Of a stretch of DNA of 64,000 nt, positions 22,937 through 33,960 are shown one piece after another. A program made the position numbers and the translations under genes. The notes below the pieces were generated by a model. That model was not told the origin of the DNA. It saw nothing but the letters and a program-made list of their open reading frames with translations, and did not search any database. This stretch comes from Beta vulgaris subsp. vulgaris (lineage: Eukaryota > Streptophyta > Magnoliopsida > Caryophyllales > Amaranthaceae): the NCBI RefSeq assembly GCF_026745355.1, contig NC_079205.1, forward strand, positions 9,414,100 to 9,478,099, written 5' to 3'. Position 1 is the first letter of the stretch; each line of letters starts with the position of its first letter.

Positions 22937-24046
22937 CGGTTTTTTCACCATATACCCTTGACAATTTTTTTTTGCACCGTATTCCCTTACAAGTTTCCAA
23001 ATTCACCATATAACATTCACTTTTCAAAAAATACATCAAACTACCATTTTGACTAACGGTGTTAGACTTTCCTTAGTCATTAAATCCTAATCTCACCTTC
23101 TAACCTTATTAACTTCCCTAAACCCTAACCTTCTCTAATCCTAACCCTAACCTCCTAAACTGATACCCTAACCCTAATCACCCAACCATCACCCTTCCCA
23201 CACCCCACCCCACCCCTGCAACCCAACCCATTCCCCACCCTATCAGCCCCCTCCCCACCACCCCCAACATCCCCCTTCCCCACCCCTACCCACGCAAACC
23301 CCCCTCTACCAACCAGTCTTAGCCCGCAACCCTTCCCACCACCCCGCCCCGCAGTCCCCCTCCCCCACCCCACGAATCCTGCATACCAACACCCCCCACC
23401 CCTCGAATATCGCATCTCCACACCCTTTCCCACCCCTCGAATCCCACCGCACACCACACGCAAACCCATCCTCAACTGCAACCCTTTGAAAAGATAAGAG
23501 CAGGGCGTTCAGGCAAGCAGCATCCCACATGAGAGCAGGGATGTGGTGCGTCTGGGTCTGAGCGACAGAGAGGGATGCGATGCGAGGTATGTCTGGGTTT
23601 GGGCGGCAGATGGACATGGTGCAAGGAGTGTCTGGGTCTATGCGGTGGGACGCAGTGCGCGGCTGTAGGAGAAGGGAAGGGGGGATGTGCGACTGGCGGA
23701 GAAGGGGATGGGAGGGGGTTGCGGGGGATGGGGAAGGGTGGTGGTGGTGCAGTGAGGGGAAGGGGTAAGGGGTGGGGGAGGGGTGGTGGTTGGGTGGTTA
23801 GGGTTAGTTTTAGAGTGAGGGGGTTGGATTAGGGGGGGTTAAGTTATGGATTTAGCTTAGGCTTAGGTTAGCTAATTAGGATTAAGAGGGGATTAGGAAT
23901 TAATGACTAATGGACCTTAACACCGTTAGTAATTAAGGATAAGTGGATGTAGTTTTTGAAAAGTGAAGGGTATATGGTGAATTTGAAAACATGTGAGGCT
24001 ATATGGTGCAAAAAAAATTTATCAGCAATATATGGTGAAAAAACTA
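22937..24046. mobile_element. Foldback Mutator-like element, about 1.1 kb, with GC-rich strand-asymmetric core
   Basis: AAAAATTAA flanks both sides (22928-22936 and 24047-24055). The termini GGTTTTTTCACCATATA and TATATGGTGAAAAAACT are inverted, and similarity continues inward for about 200 bases (ACCGTTAG/CTAACGGT, ATTCACCATATAACATTCAC with its inverse). The core from about 23090 to 23880 is one C-rich arm followed by one G-rich arm on the same strand, so the element can fold into a single long hairpin. ORFs in the core (such as the 108-aa and 85-aa ones) reflect GC-rich low complexity, not proteins. Confidence 0.8.
23105..23185. repeat. Interstitial telomere-like repeats (CCCTAA-type), degenerate
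   Basis: Several CCCTAACC, CCCTAAACCCTAACC and CCTAACCCTAACCTCC words lie in the left arm. The TTAGGG complement appears in the right arm near 23805 (GTTAGGGTTAG). The array is short and irregular, so it is not a chromosome end. Confidence 0.7.
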
Positions 24047-24055
24047 AAAAATTAA

Positions 24056-24700
24056 TGTAAAAACAGGAGAGAGTTTGTGTCTTCTTACAGTTGAGGGTTA
24101 AAATTTGAGTTTTTTATATCATTAAGGACCTAATATAATTTTTATTAGCACCATTGTAACTTACATCCAATTTCAGGTCCTTAACAATAAATTTTGAAAC
24201 TTTAGGTCCTTAATAATAACATAATGCAAACTTTAGGTCCTTGTAGTTAACTCCTATATTTTGTGATACAAATGAATATAATAATATTAGTTATTAGTCC
24301 GATGCTAATAATAGCATGTTGTTCTGCCTTTCACTCTTAATGTTTATTCAACTTTTTAAAATTTCTGTAACCTTCCTAATTAACATCAAAATATCATTTA
24401 ATTGCATCTTTAAGTCCTTAATTAAGAATAAGATAACACAAATTTTAATTTGGTCCTTATCAAGTAGCTAACTCCTCTATTTGCTAATATAAATGTATAA
24501 AATAATATTACTTATTATTCCAGTGTTACCAATAGCATGTCCTACCTTTCATTCTTGAATTTTATGAAACCTTTAAATCTCTTATAATATTCCTAATTAA
24601 TACCAGAACACCATTTAATTACATCAGTTATATTATTACACATCAACCTAAATTTCAAAAATAATATAATATAAGTCTTTATCATTGGATAGTTAATCAC
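24056..24700. other. Intergenic; internal near-repeats of an AT-rich segment
   Basis: About 24255-24360 and 24475-24560 are related (TTAGTTATTAGTCCGATGC versus TTACTTATTATTCCAGTG, each followed by AATAGCATGT and CTTTCA). No gene was recognised. Confidence 0.4.
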
Positions 24701-24702
24701 GT

Positions 24703-24760
24703 GTGTGTGTGCGCACGTGTGTGTGTATGCGCGCGTATACGTGTGCATGTGTGCGTGTGG
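24703..24760. repeat. Alternating purine-pyrimidine microsatellite (GT/GC), Z-DNA-prone
   Basis: About 58 bases of almost uninterrupted RY alternation (GTGTGTGTGCGCACGTGTG and TGCGCGCGTATACGTGTGC) lie at the left edge of the tandem duplication. Confidence 0.85.
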
Positions 24761-25230
24761 GGGTAATTTATGTGAGAATGGATATTGGGGTAAGAAACAA
24801 GAAGAATCATGTGCCATTAGACTAGCAAAATCCAATGGTCGAAAAAGGATCAAGCGTCATTAATGGCAAGGTCGTAAATGTAACAACTTTTCTTTTAACC
24901 TTTTTACTATATTTCTTGTCTCACCTCTCTTATCAATCTCTCCCATCTCTCACCTCCCTCTCAATCTATCTTCTTAATACCTTAGAGCTCCAAAAATAAT
25001 GACGGAGGAAGCATTGTCACCGATGAAGAGGAAGAAAACGGTATAAGAGGATGAGAAGAGGTGGTTTATTGTGGTGGCGATGCGTGATGCAATATCCCTC
25101 GCGATATATAACTTTAAAGGGATATAGCAGATTACTCATTCTAACACGATGCATCTTTTTTTAGTGAGCTCAATTGCTTAGTTACTCCACATTTAAGCGT
25201 GCTTGGCGATGAGTAGTCCAGCATGTGTGC
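24743..25230 (+). pseudogene. Duplicated promoter, leader and first-exon fragment, copy 1 (early stop)
   Basis: This is the first of two direct copies offset by 488 bases. The order resembles a gene 5' end: a CCAAT-containing stretch (TCCAATGGTC at 24830), a CT-rich leader (24890-24990), then ATG at 24999 opening MTEEALSPMKRKKT. Two codons later TAA (25044) stops it; copy 2 reads GAAGAAGAG at this place. The KRKK run could be a nuclear signal, but the family is not recognised. No intron or downstream exon was found, so I treat it as a displaced gene fragment. Confidence 0.5.
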
Positions 25231-25712
25231 GTGCATGTGTGCGTGTGGGGGTAATTCATGTGACAATGGATATTGGGGTAAGAAACAAGAAGAATCATGT
25301 GCCATTAGACCAGCAAAATCCAATGGTCGAAAAAGGATCAAGCGTCATTAATGGCAAGGTCGTAAATGTAACAACTTTTCTTTTAACCTTTTTACTATAT
25401 TTCCTATCTTACCTCTCTTATCAATCTCTCCATCTCTCACATCTCTCTCAATCTCTCTTCTCAATACCTTAGAGCTCCAAAAATAATGATGGAGGAAGCA
25501 TTGTCGCCGATGAAGAGGAAGAAAACGGAAGAAGAGGCTGAGAAAAGGGGGTTTATTGTGGTGGCGGCGCGTGATGTAATATCCCTCATGATAACTTTGA
25601 AGGGATATAGGAGATTACTCATTCTAACAAGATGCATCTTTTTTTAGTGAGCTCATTTGCTTAGTTACTCCACAGTTAAGCGTGCTTAGCGAGGAGTAGT
25701 CCAAAATGTGAC
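25231..25712 (+). CDS. Duplicated promoter, leader and first-exon fragment, copy 2 (53-aa ORF at 25486-25647)
   Basis: This copy is about 90% like copy 1 by eye, with the same CCAAT stretch and CT-rich leader. The open frame starts at 25486 (MMEEALSPMKRKKTEEE) and continues AEKRGFIVVAARDVISL before running into less gene-like sequence and a TAG at 25645-25647. The acidic/basic N-terminus followed by a hydrophobic stretch suggests a real first exon whose downstream exons were not duplicated here. I do not recognise the family. It may be expressed only if a splice donor is used; none is obvious. Confidence 0.35.
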
Positions 25713-25761
25713 CTCGTGGGAAGTTTTTCATGTTGCGCATGAGTAAGACAAAATGCACTAA

Positions 25762-26144
25762 GGTTGTGTTTGGGAATGATGAATTCATTTCAATTGCTTG
25801 ATTTAAAATGCAGGAATTCAAATTCTTGAATCCAAATCCAAATACTCTTGTTTGGGAAAAACTAATAAATTCAGATCAGTAGGTGGAGGAGAGAGAAAGA
25901 GTGATAGTGTGGGGGCTTTTTAAAGGGGGAGGGGGAGAGAGAGTGATAAATGTTTTGAGAAGTAAGCTAAGTAATTTCAAATGACAAGAAAAATCACATC
26001 ATTTCAATTTTCTCATTTAATGGGCTTTCCTCAATAAATCTTGAATTTGTGATAAAATTCTGAATTTCAAATTCATACTCATCCAAACAATGGCATTGAT
26101 CAATTCCAGAATTTGAAATGCAATTCCCCTATCCAAACATACCA
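25762..26144. mobile_element. Tourist-like (PIF/Harbinger) MITE, 383 bp
   Basis: TAA occurs on both sides (25759-25761 and 26145-26147). The termini GGTTGTGTTTGGGAATG and CCCTATCCAAACATACCA are inverted, and AATTCATTTCAATT-type words pair inside. Non-coding. Confidence 0.75.
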
Positions 26145-26149
26145 TAAAA

Positions 26150-26862
26150 GAATTTGTGGTTGGTTATTGGGAATTTTTGTTGGCCCTGAATGTGCATAGC
26201 GCTACTGTATGGTCGAGTATTAAACGTGAGGAAAGAGAAAGATAGAGTACGGGCGAATTTCCTCTGAGTTTCGACAATTATGGTGGAACATGAGGTCCAA
26301 ATTCCAAGTAAAATTTTGGATTTTGCTGCAATTTTGCACTCCAATGCGTTGCAATTGTAATTTTCGTTGAATTTATGTGCTAGTTTTTGATGAATTTAGC
26401 CATAAGTCTAATTAATAATTGTTATAAATCTAAATAAATGTATCTATAATTCTAATTAGCACTTCACATAATTTTCATTCGTAATTGATATAACTTTAAA
26501 TAAATGCATACATGTTCAATTATAGCATTAAAATCTAATTTTCGAGATTCTCTATTAGGTCAAATTTTAGTTTTTTAGGATGAAGATCGGTATCTTTCCT
26601 TCATGGCTTAATTGCATTAGAATTCAGGATGAAGATCTAACTATTGTTGTGTAAATGAGGATCAAATTGTTAACTAATCCCAATGCTTTGGTCGAATTGC
26701 TTATGTGGGATATTGTGCGAGAAAACAATAGAAGTAGAAAAGAGTTGTTGTAGTTATATATTAAAATCTTGTCCGTCCAATTTTTCTAACCTATCGGTCT
26801 AGGTTCTTTCTCATTTCTTATCTAAATAGCAGTATCATGTGATCTTCACCCTATATGTGTGT
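26150..26862. other. Intergenic, no gene recognised
   Basis: Short ORFs only; none with a recognisable feature. Confidence 0.5.
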
Positions 26863-26863
26863 A

Positions 26864-27046
26864 GGTGTTTGGGGGTGGGGATGGGTGATTTTGAATTATT
26901 ATTTACTATTTAAAGTTTTTCTAAAGGAATTTAGATATCATTCCTCCGCAATATCAAATGCATAGTATAACACTTTTTTGAAAAACTTTCTCTCAATTTT
27001 TTGATTTAATAATTCAAAATTCACACTATTAAATAAACCCAGACAT
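26864..27046. mobile_element. Putative MITE, about 180 bp
   Basis: GGTGTTTGGGGG at the left pairs loosely with AACCCAGACA at the right, and GATTTTGAATTATTA with TAATAATTCAAAATTC inside. The TSD was not resolved. Confidence 0.5.
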
Positions 27047-27061
27047 TGCCCTGATAACAAC

Positions 27062-27340
27062 TCTTCTCTCCTTTTTTTTTAATCTATACACTTTCCTTTT
27101 TGGTTTGTTTCTTTTTAGTCTACACAATATTGCCTTTTCTATTTTTAGTTACATGTTTCATCTGCTTTTTCCTATTTTTTCACCCATGTCATCCCTTTTT
27201 AATATTTTAACCCACTTTTTTTTGTCTCTCTCACTTTTCAGTTTCTCTTTCCACTTTATTAGTTTATCTCTCATACTTTTGGACTTTTTATTTAGTTCTT
27301 CCTCAAAGTGAAGTGAGTAAATTAAAAAGAAAAGAATGAA
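27062..27340. mobile_element. Degraded Stowaway-family copy, related to 30229-30709
   Basis: The CT-rich sequence (ATTTTTAGTTAC, CTCTCTCACTTTTC, TTCTTCCTCAAA) follows the same order as the element at 30229-30709, but the terminal TACTCC motif is lost. The 68-aa ORF is low-complexity Phe/Ser/Leu and not a gene. Confidence 0.45.
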
Positions 27341-28149
27341 ATATTTGAAATTAAATTTAATTACGCAATAATTGGTGTTATTAATCTTTATTTTTTCTAC
27401 TTTTGATTTTCTTTATGCAATCTAGCCTTTAAAGACTATGCGTATCATTTTTCTTATTTTTCAATAACTATGACAATATATCATTATAATATCTAAAGCT
27501 AGAAAATGTTGCTTATGTGTCATTTAGGCAAAGTAATGGAATTCTATGTGTCAATTAATCACCAATTTTTTGCTTATGTGTATAAGGCGAAGTAATGGAC
27601 AAGTGGCACTAAGTAATTCAAATTGGGAGAGATTTGCACAAAATCGACCAAGATTAGGGTTAAATCCGTGATTTATGGTTATTTATGGTTCTAATTAGGC
27701 AATTAGTATCATCAAACCTTAATGTACATAAGCAACACTAAAAAAGTTGATTAGCATTTATTATCTCTTATGATAAATAATTTAACAAAAAAAATTTACT
27801 ATTTATATATTTGCCTATACATAACTTTCACCACTAATATATCTAATAGTCTTGTTTTGGTTTCATAAAGCACTAGTAGAAAATCAAAAGTTAATTAACA
27901 TTTATTGCTAACAAGTGAGAAATTGGCACATACGAAAAATTTATGACTAAAGTAGTAGAATTCATTAATTCTCACTTCGATGAAGAAAGATACTCCGGTG
28001 ATGATAATGAAGCAATCAATTGATGAAATTTATATCTTTCATTGTTATTAGTAACGAAAACATGTTATCTCTAGTTATTTAAAGACGAATTGCAAAATAG
28101 TGTAATTATAATGATTATTATTGTTAACCTTATTTGACCATGATTATAA

Positions 28150-28450
28150 TATTTTTTAATAATAATATAATTAGCTAATAGTAATATGAATAATCAAATA
28201 ATAGAAAATAATACAAGTATAATACTATACATTGTGGTACTTTAATAAAAAAATTCTAATAATAACATAATCAGCTAATAGTAATATGAATAATAAAATA
28301 ATAGACAATAATTCAAATATTTAATAAAATAATAGACAATAATACAAGTATAATACTATATAATCATTGTGGTACTTTAATTAAAATTTTAATAATAACA
28401 TAATCAGCTAATAGTGATATGAATGATAAAATAATGGACAATAATACAAA
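28150..28450. repeat. About three tandem copies of an AT-rich unit
   Basis: AGCTAATAGTAATATGAATA plus AAATAATAGACAATAATACA recurs at about 28170, 28275 and 28405, with partial copies of the ATAATACTATA tail between them. Confidence 0.7.
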
Positions 28451-28457
28451 TGTTTAT

Positions 28458-28665
28458 TGAACATTGACTATTTGGACCTTATTGGACTTGATTAGACCTG
28501 ATTGAAACTTATTGCACTTTATTAGAACTTATTGGACCTTATTAGACCTGATTGGAACTTATTGCACCTGATTGGAACTTATTGGATCTTATTAGACCTG
28601 ATTGGAACTTATTGTCCTGATTGGACCTGATTGCAACTTATCTGAACTTATTGGACCTAAAACTT
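28458..28665 (+). repeat. Degenerate short-period tandem repeat (GGAACTTATTGGACCTGATT-type)
   Basis: Alternating 10-12-bp words, TTGGAACTTA, TTGGACCTTA, TTAGACCTGA and TTGCACCTGA, repeat about 19 times without interruption. The order of words varies, suggesting repeated slippage. Confidence 0.85.
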
Positions 28666-29949
28666 AATTTTTTACGTTGAAGAGAACGCACCCTAAGTCA
28701 TTGCCTTATATTTTTTGATTGATATCAAAAACTTTACTTATGGTAAGGATTTAAAATTCTCAATTAACCTTAATTTTGGAAATCTTAATTGTCAATATGC
28801 ATATTTTCGGATTTAGAAAAAATTCAATGCTATGTACAATATTGCAAGTATAAATAGGGATCATGCTATAGCTTACCACCACTCCAATCCTTGGGCTAAT
28901 ATTTTTGAAGCTATATATTTTTTTTCTCGATATATTATCATTATGATAACATCATGTCACTCAAGCGAAACATCATCTCTCTCACAAGAGATTACACAAA
29001 CAGCTATGAGCAAAAAAAATGTGGCCTCCTAAGGTGGATAACTCAAATTTTCTTGATGTTGATGTTATGATTTTAACCCTTTTTTATGAAGGTCATATTA
29101 TATTCCATAACGTACTCAATAAGCTCACACTAGATATTTTGATTTTTACAGTATGATGTTATACAGGCTCTTATACACTCTTCCAAGGGCTTATAGACGA
29201 TTATTTTGAAGATATTGATTTGAATGATGGGGATGTTCTTCAGCTTAAAAATATTATTTGCTTCATTATGTAGCAAGTGATGATTAGGTTGCAAGCTCAT
29301 TATTTTGTTATCTAGCAATTTTGATTTGTTACAAAATAGGTTGTAGCAATAACTCTATGCTATTCATCTTTTAAAAAAATTGTTCGAGATATATGTCCAT
29401 TGCTAATTTGTTACATTTTTAAGATTGATCTTTATAGTTTTAACATTGTCCTCGATTTTTACTTACGATTAGAATTATTTATGCTCGAATACTTTTTTTG
29501 GATTGCATACGCTTACATTTATTTTTTGCATTAAATAAAAAATATACAAAAGAATTATTAATTTAGCAAAATATAAATGTCATAATCTACTTGACATAAT
29601 CCCTTGATGATTGTCATAATCAGTGGGATATGAATCATATGGTATTGATATTTAGAGCAGTTATTAGTTACCTATTTTTGTCAAGTGTAGAAGGTCTAAA
29701 TAATGGACAAGTGACACAAAAAAATCGAAATGAGGGATAATCGCACAAGATCAGCCAAGATTATGGTTAATTGGCGTGATTTCAAGTGATTGATGATTCT
29801 AATTAGGCAATTAATATCTTCAAATATTTATGTACATAAATCACGAGTAAATCATTGCATTTTTTGATTTATTTGATTGATATGTAATACGTAACTTATG
29901 GTAAGGAATTCAAAATTTCAATTATCCTTGATTTTGAGTTTCATCAATG

Positions 29950-30228
29950 GAGGATGGTGGGAGGAGAGAGCAAATTGGGGGAGGGAAGAGAGGGGAAAAG
30001 CTAATGGTGTTAGGATTCCGTCGATAGTAAGGGTATTTTGAGCACAAACTCAAAGTTTAGGGGTATATGAGGAATTGTGCAAATGTGAGGGGCATTTTTA
30101 GAATTATGCCAAAGCTTAGGAGTACCTGAGGTATTTTCCCAAACAAATTAGAAACATCCAAAAGAAAGAATACATGTTAATTGTACAACTAATATTCTTT
30201 AATAATTTAGATGAAGGTATTATCAATT
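29950..30228. other. Intergenic, no gene recognised
   Basis: A purine-rich stretch at 29948-30000 is followed by a segment (GGGGTATATGAGG, GGGGCATTTTTAG) of unidentified repeat character. Confidence 0.4.
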
Positions 30229-30709
30229 ACTCCCTACGTTATTTTTAATTTACACACTTTTTATCTACACATTTTTGTTTTTTCTATTTTTGGCAATATA
30301 CCTCATCTATTCTCCCCTGTTTTTCAACCTATGTGGTCCACTTTTGATATAATATCCCGAGGGATGTTAAGCATCTAACAGATAGATAGATATAACTAAC
30401 ACAATTTTTCGTGTAACAAATAGTATTTGTGACAAATATTGTTTGTGTTTCGTGTAATAAATGTGGGGAATTCAACACAAACAATATATGTTATATATAC
30501 AAACACTACATGTTACACGAAAAATTGGTGTTAGATATATCTACTTGTTAGAAATTTATCATAATTTCTCATAATAATTCAATTAAAATATCTCTTTTTA
30601 CCTTTTTAATTTTTCTCTCCTACTTTTTTATTTTTCTCTCTCACTTTTCGAACTTCTTTATTAATTCTTCCTCAAAATGAGGTAATAAAAACAAAAAAAA
30701 GGTAAGGAG
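30229..30709. mobile_element. Stowaway-like MITE interrupted by a nested hairpin element
   Basis: The left end TACTCCCTACGTTATTTTTA and the right end AAAAAAAAGGTAAGGAGTA are inverted and TA-bordered. The middle is split by a separate foldback element (about 30372-30553). Confidence 0.6.
30372..30553. mobile_element. Nested foldback MITE, about 180 bp, with roughly 57-bp inverted termini
   Basis: The left arm (ATAACTAACACAATTTTTCG, TGTAACAAATAGT) is matched in inverse on the right (CGAAAAATTGGTGTTAG, ACTACATGTTACA). The TSD was not resolved. Confidence 0.7.
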
Positions 30710-31264
30710 TATGTTGTATTTTGATGGCTGCCAAGAAAAAGATAATACTACTCGACTTTTGTGGTAGAAAATGTAGGAGCAAACTGGAAGCCCAATTTGT
30801 CCTCTCGTTTAGTTCGGCCCATCTTTTAAGGCAGAGTTAATAAAATAAGTCAGCAGTCAGCACCAAGAGTTGATCATCACTCATCACTCATCACTCATCA
30901 CTTCATCGGTGTACATGCACGCCTAAAGCAAAATAGAGAACAAGAGAGGAAAGAAAAGTCAAGCCCAATTTTGCTATCTCCTTAGTGACTTTATTTCGGT
31001 CAGCTAGCTGCTAGGAGCAACTCCAGTAAAGTATTAGCATACCATGAGTATTATATTAGCATACCATGTGTGCAGGTGGTGGTTTATTTTTTTTTTTGAC
31101 ATGGGGAAGATTTACATAAAAATCTACGTGATACAATTTGAAAGTAAATAACTAAAGTGATTTTTTTTTGCTTTTATATTACTTTGTGGCAAAGGAAAAG
31201 AAACTAGTTAATATGTCTTTTTGTCACCAATACCTATATTCAAAAAGGAAATAGACTTGAGGTA
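30710..31264. other. Intergenic, no gene recognised
   Basis: Contains short ATCACTC direct repeats near 30875-30905 but no supportable gene. Confidence 0.5.
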
Positions 31265-31299
31265 TTCTCCAGTAGTGCTGTCAGTTTGGTTGAAAATCG

Positions 31300-31850
31300 A
31301 TGGTTAAACCGCAAACTGTAAATCAACTGAACTGAATAAACTGAACTGAATTGACCCATAACTGAAAAGTTTAAAACCGATAAGTCAATTAGATTAAAGT
31401 AAACTGCAATTAACTGAACTGAAACTGAACTGCAACTCAACTGAAAACATACCAAACTGAAATTAACTGCACGAAAAACCGATTTAAACTGAACTGAACT
31501 GAACTGAAAATGAACTGAATTTAACTGAAAACTGTTTCAAACTGTTTTTTAACTGAACTGAATCAAACTGAATAAAACTGTTTCTAACTGAACTGAATCA
31601 AACTGTTTATAACTAAACTGAATCAAACTGAATCAAACTGTTTCTAACTGAACTGAATATAACTGTTTTTAACTGAACTGAATCAAACTGAATAAAACTG
31701 TTATTAATTGAACTGAATCAAACTATTTTTAACTAAACTGCATAAAACTGAATACAACTGTTTTAAACAAAACTGAATCAAATTGAACAAAACAGTTTTT
31801 AACTATATAAAATACAATTGTCTTTAATACTCAAACTCAACTGTTTCATA
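31300..31850. repeat. Left subterminal AACTGAACTG array
   Basis: About 25-30 copies of a degenerate CTGAA/CTGTTT-spaced word (AACTGAATCAAACTG, AACTGTTTCTAACTG) in mostly direct orientation; order and spacing vary. Confidence 0.85.
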
Positions 31851-32419
31851 ATATAACACCTAATTTCGTGATTTTTTAATTTACCTACTTTATTAACATA
31901 CAATAACATAACACCTTAATAATAACTAGACAAAAATTTAAAAAAATGTTATTTCAATAATCAAAATATAATATACAAGACTTTTGTGTATGTTAACAAA
32001 GAAAAATGATTACATGATTGTATCACTTATATAGTTATATGTGCTATGAAGTTATGATTATTTATAAATTCATATAACCAATTTCAACAAATCAAAAACA
32101 TCATTTGTTTTGATTCTTCAAATACAATTCATGAAATTCATAATAATTAATAATAGTTTCCTTCCGCCATAACTCACCACACTTTGATTAAGGATTATTT
32201 TGTTTTTGATCACTTCCGCTCGATTTTGCTTTTACAATATTAATTACTTGCAATAGCAAATTCTTTATCAAAACCCTTTAATACTCTAGGATTGTTTATT
32301 GTACTATTATTAAAAAAAAAATAGAATCAAAGAATAAAAAAATTGTATTCAAATCTCATGGATCAAATGTAAAAAACCAAATACAAATTTTTATTTATAT
32401 CACAATGTAATTTACAAAT

Positions 32420-33524
32420 TACAACTAAACAACAAACATAAAAACAAAAAACCTATTCCACTTCAATTTACAATATATAAAGATCCTAAAATTCATATCT
32501 GCCTCCACTTTGCACCCTACAATACAAAAAACAATTAGCATAGATAACATAAGATTAAAAAAAAAAGAGGATGAAAACATGAAATTTATCCTTAATTGGT
32601 TCAGTGATCGTTCTAAAATATAAAACATTAAATTAAAAAAAAAAAATCAAAGCAAGAATTACCTAATAATACCAAGAACTCCTGAACCACATGCTTCCAT
32701 TGAGTTTAAACAATTTTGAAATAAACTAGTAATGATAATATACACAGATTAAAGCCAAACCTTACAACTCATCCACGAGCCTATAACAACAAAAGGCCAA
32801 TAGAACAACAAAACACCAGTAAAATGCAGCAACTAAACCAACTCAGATTCAAGCATAGAATTAATTAAAGTATAATTCAAACATGAAAAATAAACGAAAA
32901 AACTAACAAATTCTAGGTCTTGGATACAGTAAATCAAGAATCAAAATAAGATCTGAAGCTATAGCATGAGAAAACTTCATGAAAAAAAAAACGAAAATAA
33001 AAACATAATTCAAGCATTCAAAATTAACGAAAAAGTGAACAAATGCTAACTTCGAAAAAATGTAAATCGAAATATTCTAAAATTAATAATTCAAACATAA
33101 TCCAAATGAACAAGGATAAATCAAACATGAAGACTAATTCAGATAAACACAGTCATAATCCGTATGAAAAATTACACATTATAAATCCAACAAACTAAAA
33201 CTGAAACCCTAAAAATGACACATATTCCCATAAAAAACAGAGGAAAGTGGGAAATACATAACTTGAAGCGTCATTTTCAGTTTTTGAAGTCTCGTCTTTA
33301 ACCCTTGTCAAGCCTTTGTTTTCACCGCTTCATCTTCAACCCCTAAAAGTTCAAAGTTTGCCAATTAAATCGTTAAATTAACCAAACACAAAAAAATGAA
33401 GTAAGAAAAACAGAGAGAAAGAGATCCAGGTGAGAGAAAAATAAAGAGAAAGCTACAGAAGAGGCGGAACTAATTAGGGTTCAGAAAAGGGAATGAGGTG
33501 AGGAAAGAGAATAGGATTTATATA
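32420..33524 (-). ncRNA. Candidate spliced transcription unit inside the hAT-like element
   Basis: On the minus strand a TATATAAATCC box (33514-33524) precedes a CT-rich leader with CCCTAATTAG. Several exon-like blocks have plausible borders: 33342-33263 (after CTTTTAG, before GTTATG), a 15-base block at 32780-32766 (after TTATAG, before GTAAGG), one ending at 32663 before GTAATT, and one starting at 32516 after ATTGTAG. No long ORF arises from joining them; only a short reading frame beginning MEACGSG is visible. It looks like a host gene fragment or a non-coding RNA captured by the transposon. Transcription and splicing are inferred. Confidence 0.35.
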
Positions 33525-33805
33525 CAGGAAAAAGAGATCGTTGATTTGGGTTATATCAGACGGCTCAGATTGGCGATCCATGTGTGGTTATGTTAGTGTA
33601 ATATAGCCATAGATTTTATTTGATCAATGGTCTAGATGAAGTGATGGTTTCTTTGTTGGATTTCATATATCTATGAATTTGATTTAGGGATGAGATTATA
33701 CTTAAATCTAACAATTTTACTTTTTAAAAAAATCTTTACCAATTCTGACGGAATTTTTTAAATTTATAATTAATAAAAATAATAATAAATTTTGATGGAG
33801 ATCCA

Positions 33806-33807
<2 letters not shown>

Positions 33808-33875
<68 letters not shown>

Positions 33876-33960
33876 CTTTATTATTATTATCTTTATTGTT
33901 ATTTTTATTATTATTATCTTTATTGTTATTATTATTAGTAGTAGTATTATGATTATTATT
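33808..33960 (+). repeat. (ATT)n microsatellite with TTATTATCTTTATTG variants
   Basis: An uninterrupted (TTA)n run of about 65 bases is followed by interrupted variants and then a short GTGGTCT triplication (33975-33998). Confidence 0.95.

Larger units (their letters stand above)
27540..29950. repeat. Diverged direct-repeat segment pair (27590-27730 + 28690-28790 versus 29700-29945)
   Basis: Sequence around GTAATGGACAAGTGGCAC, GACCAAGATTAGGGTTAA and TTCTAATTAGGCAATTAGTAT recurs near 29700-29830. The part after 28690 (TCATTGCCTTATATTTTTTG, CTTATGGTAAGGA) recurs near 29845-29900. In the second copy the two parts are adjacent, so about 27740-28680 looks like an insertion into the first copy, or a deletion from the second. 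No gene lies in the region. Confidence 0.55.

Noticed and set aside
23105..23185. Chromosome-end telomere
   Set aside because: The array is short, irregular, and framed by transposon-like inverted repeats with sequence continuing on both sides.
23155..23832. Gly/Arg-rich ORFs of 85-108 codons on both strands
   Set aside because: They lie in the GC-rich hairpin core and reflect C/G-run composition; no domain and no start or splice context.
31300..31850. CRISPR-like array
   Set aside because: The repeats are degenerate, of variable spacing, without unique spacers or cas genes, and lie inside a plant transposon-like element.
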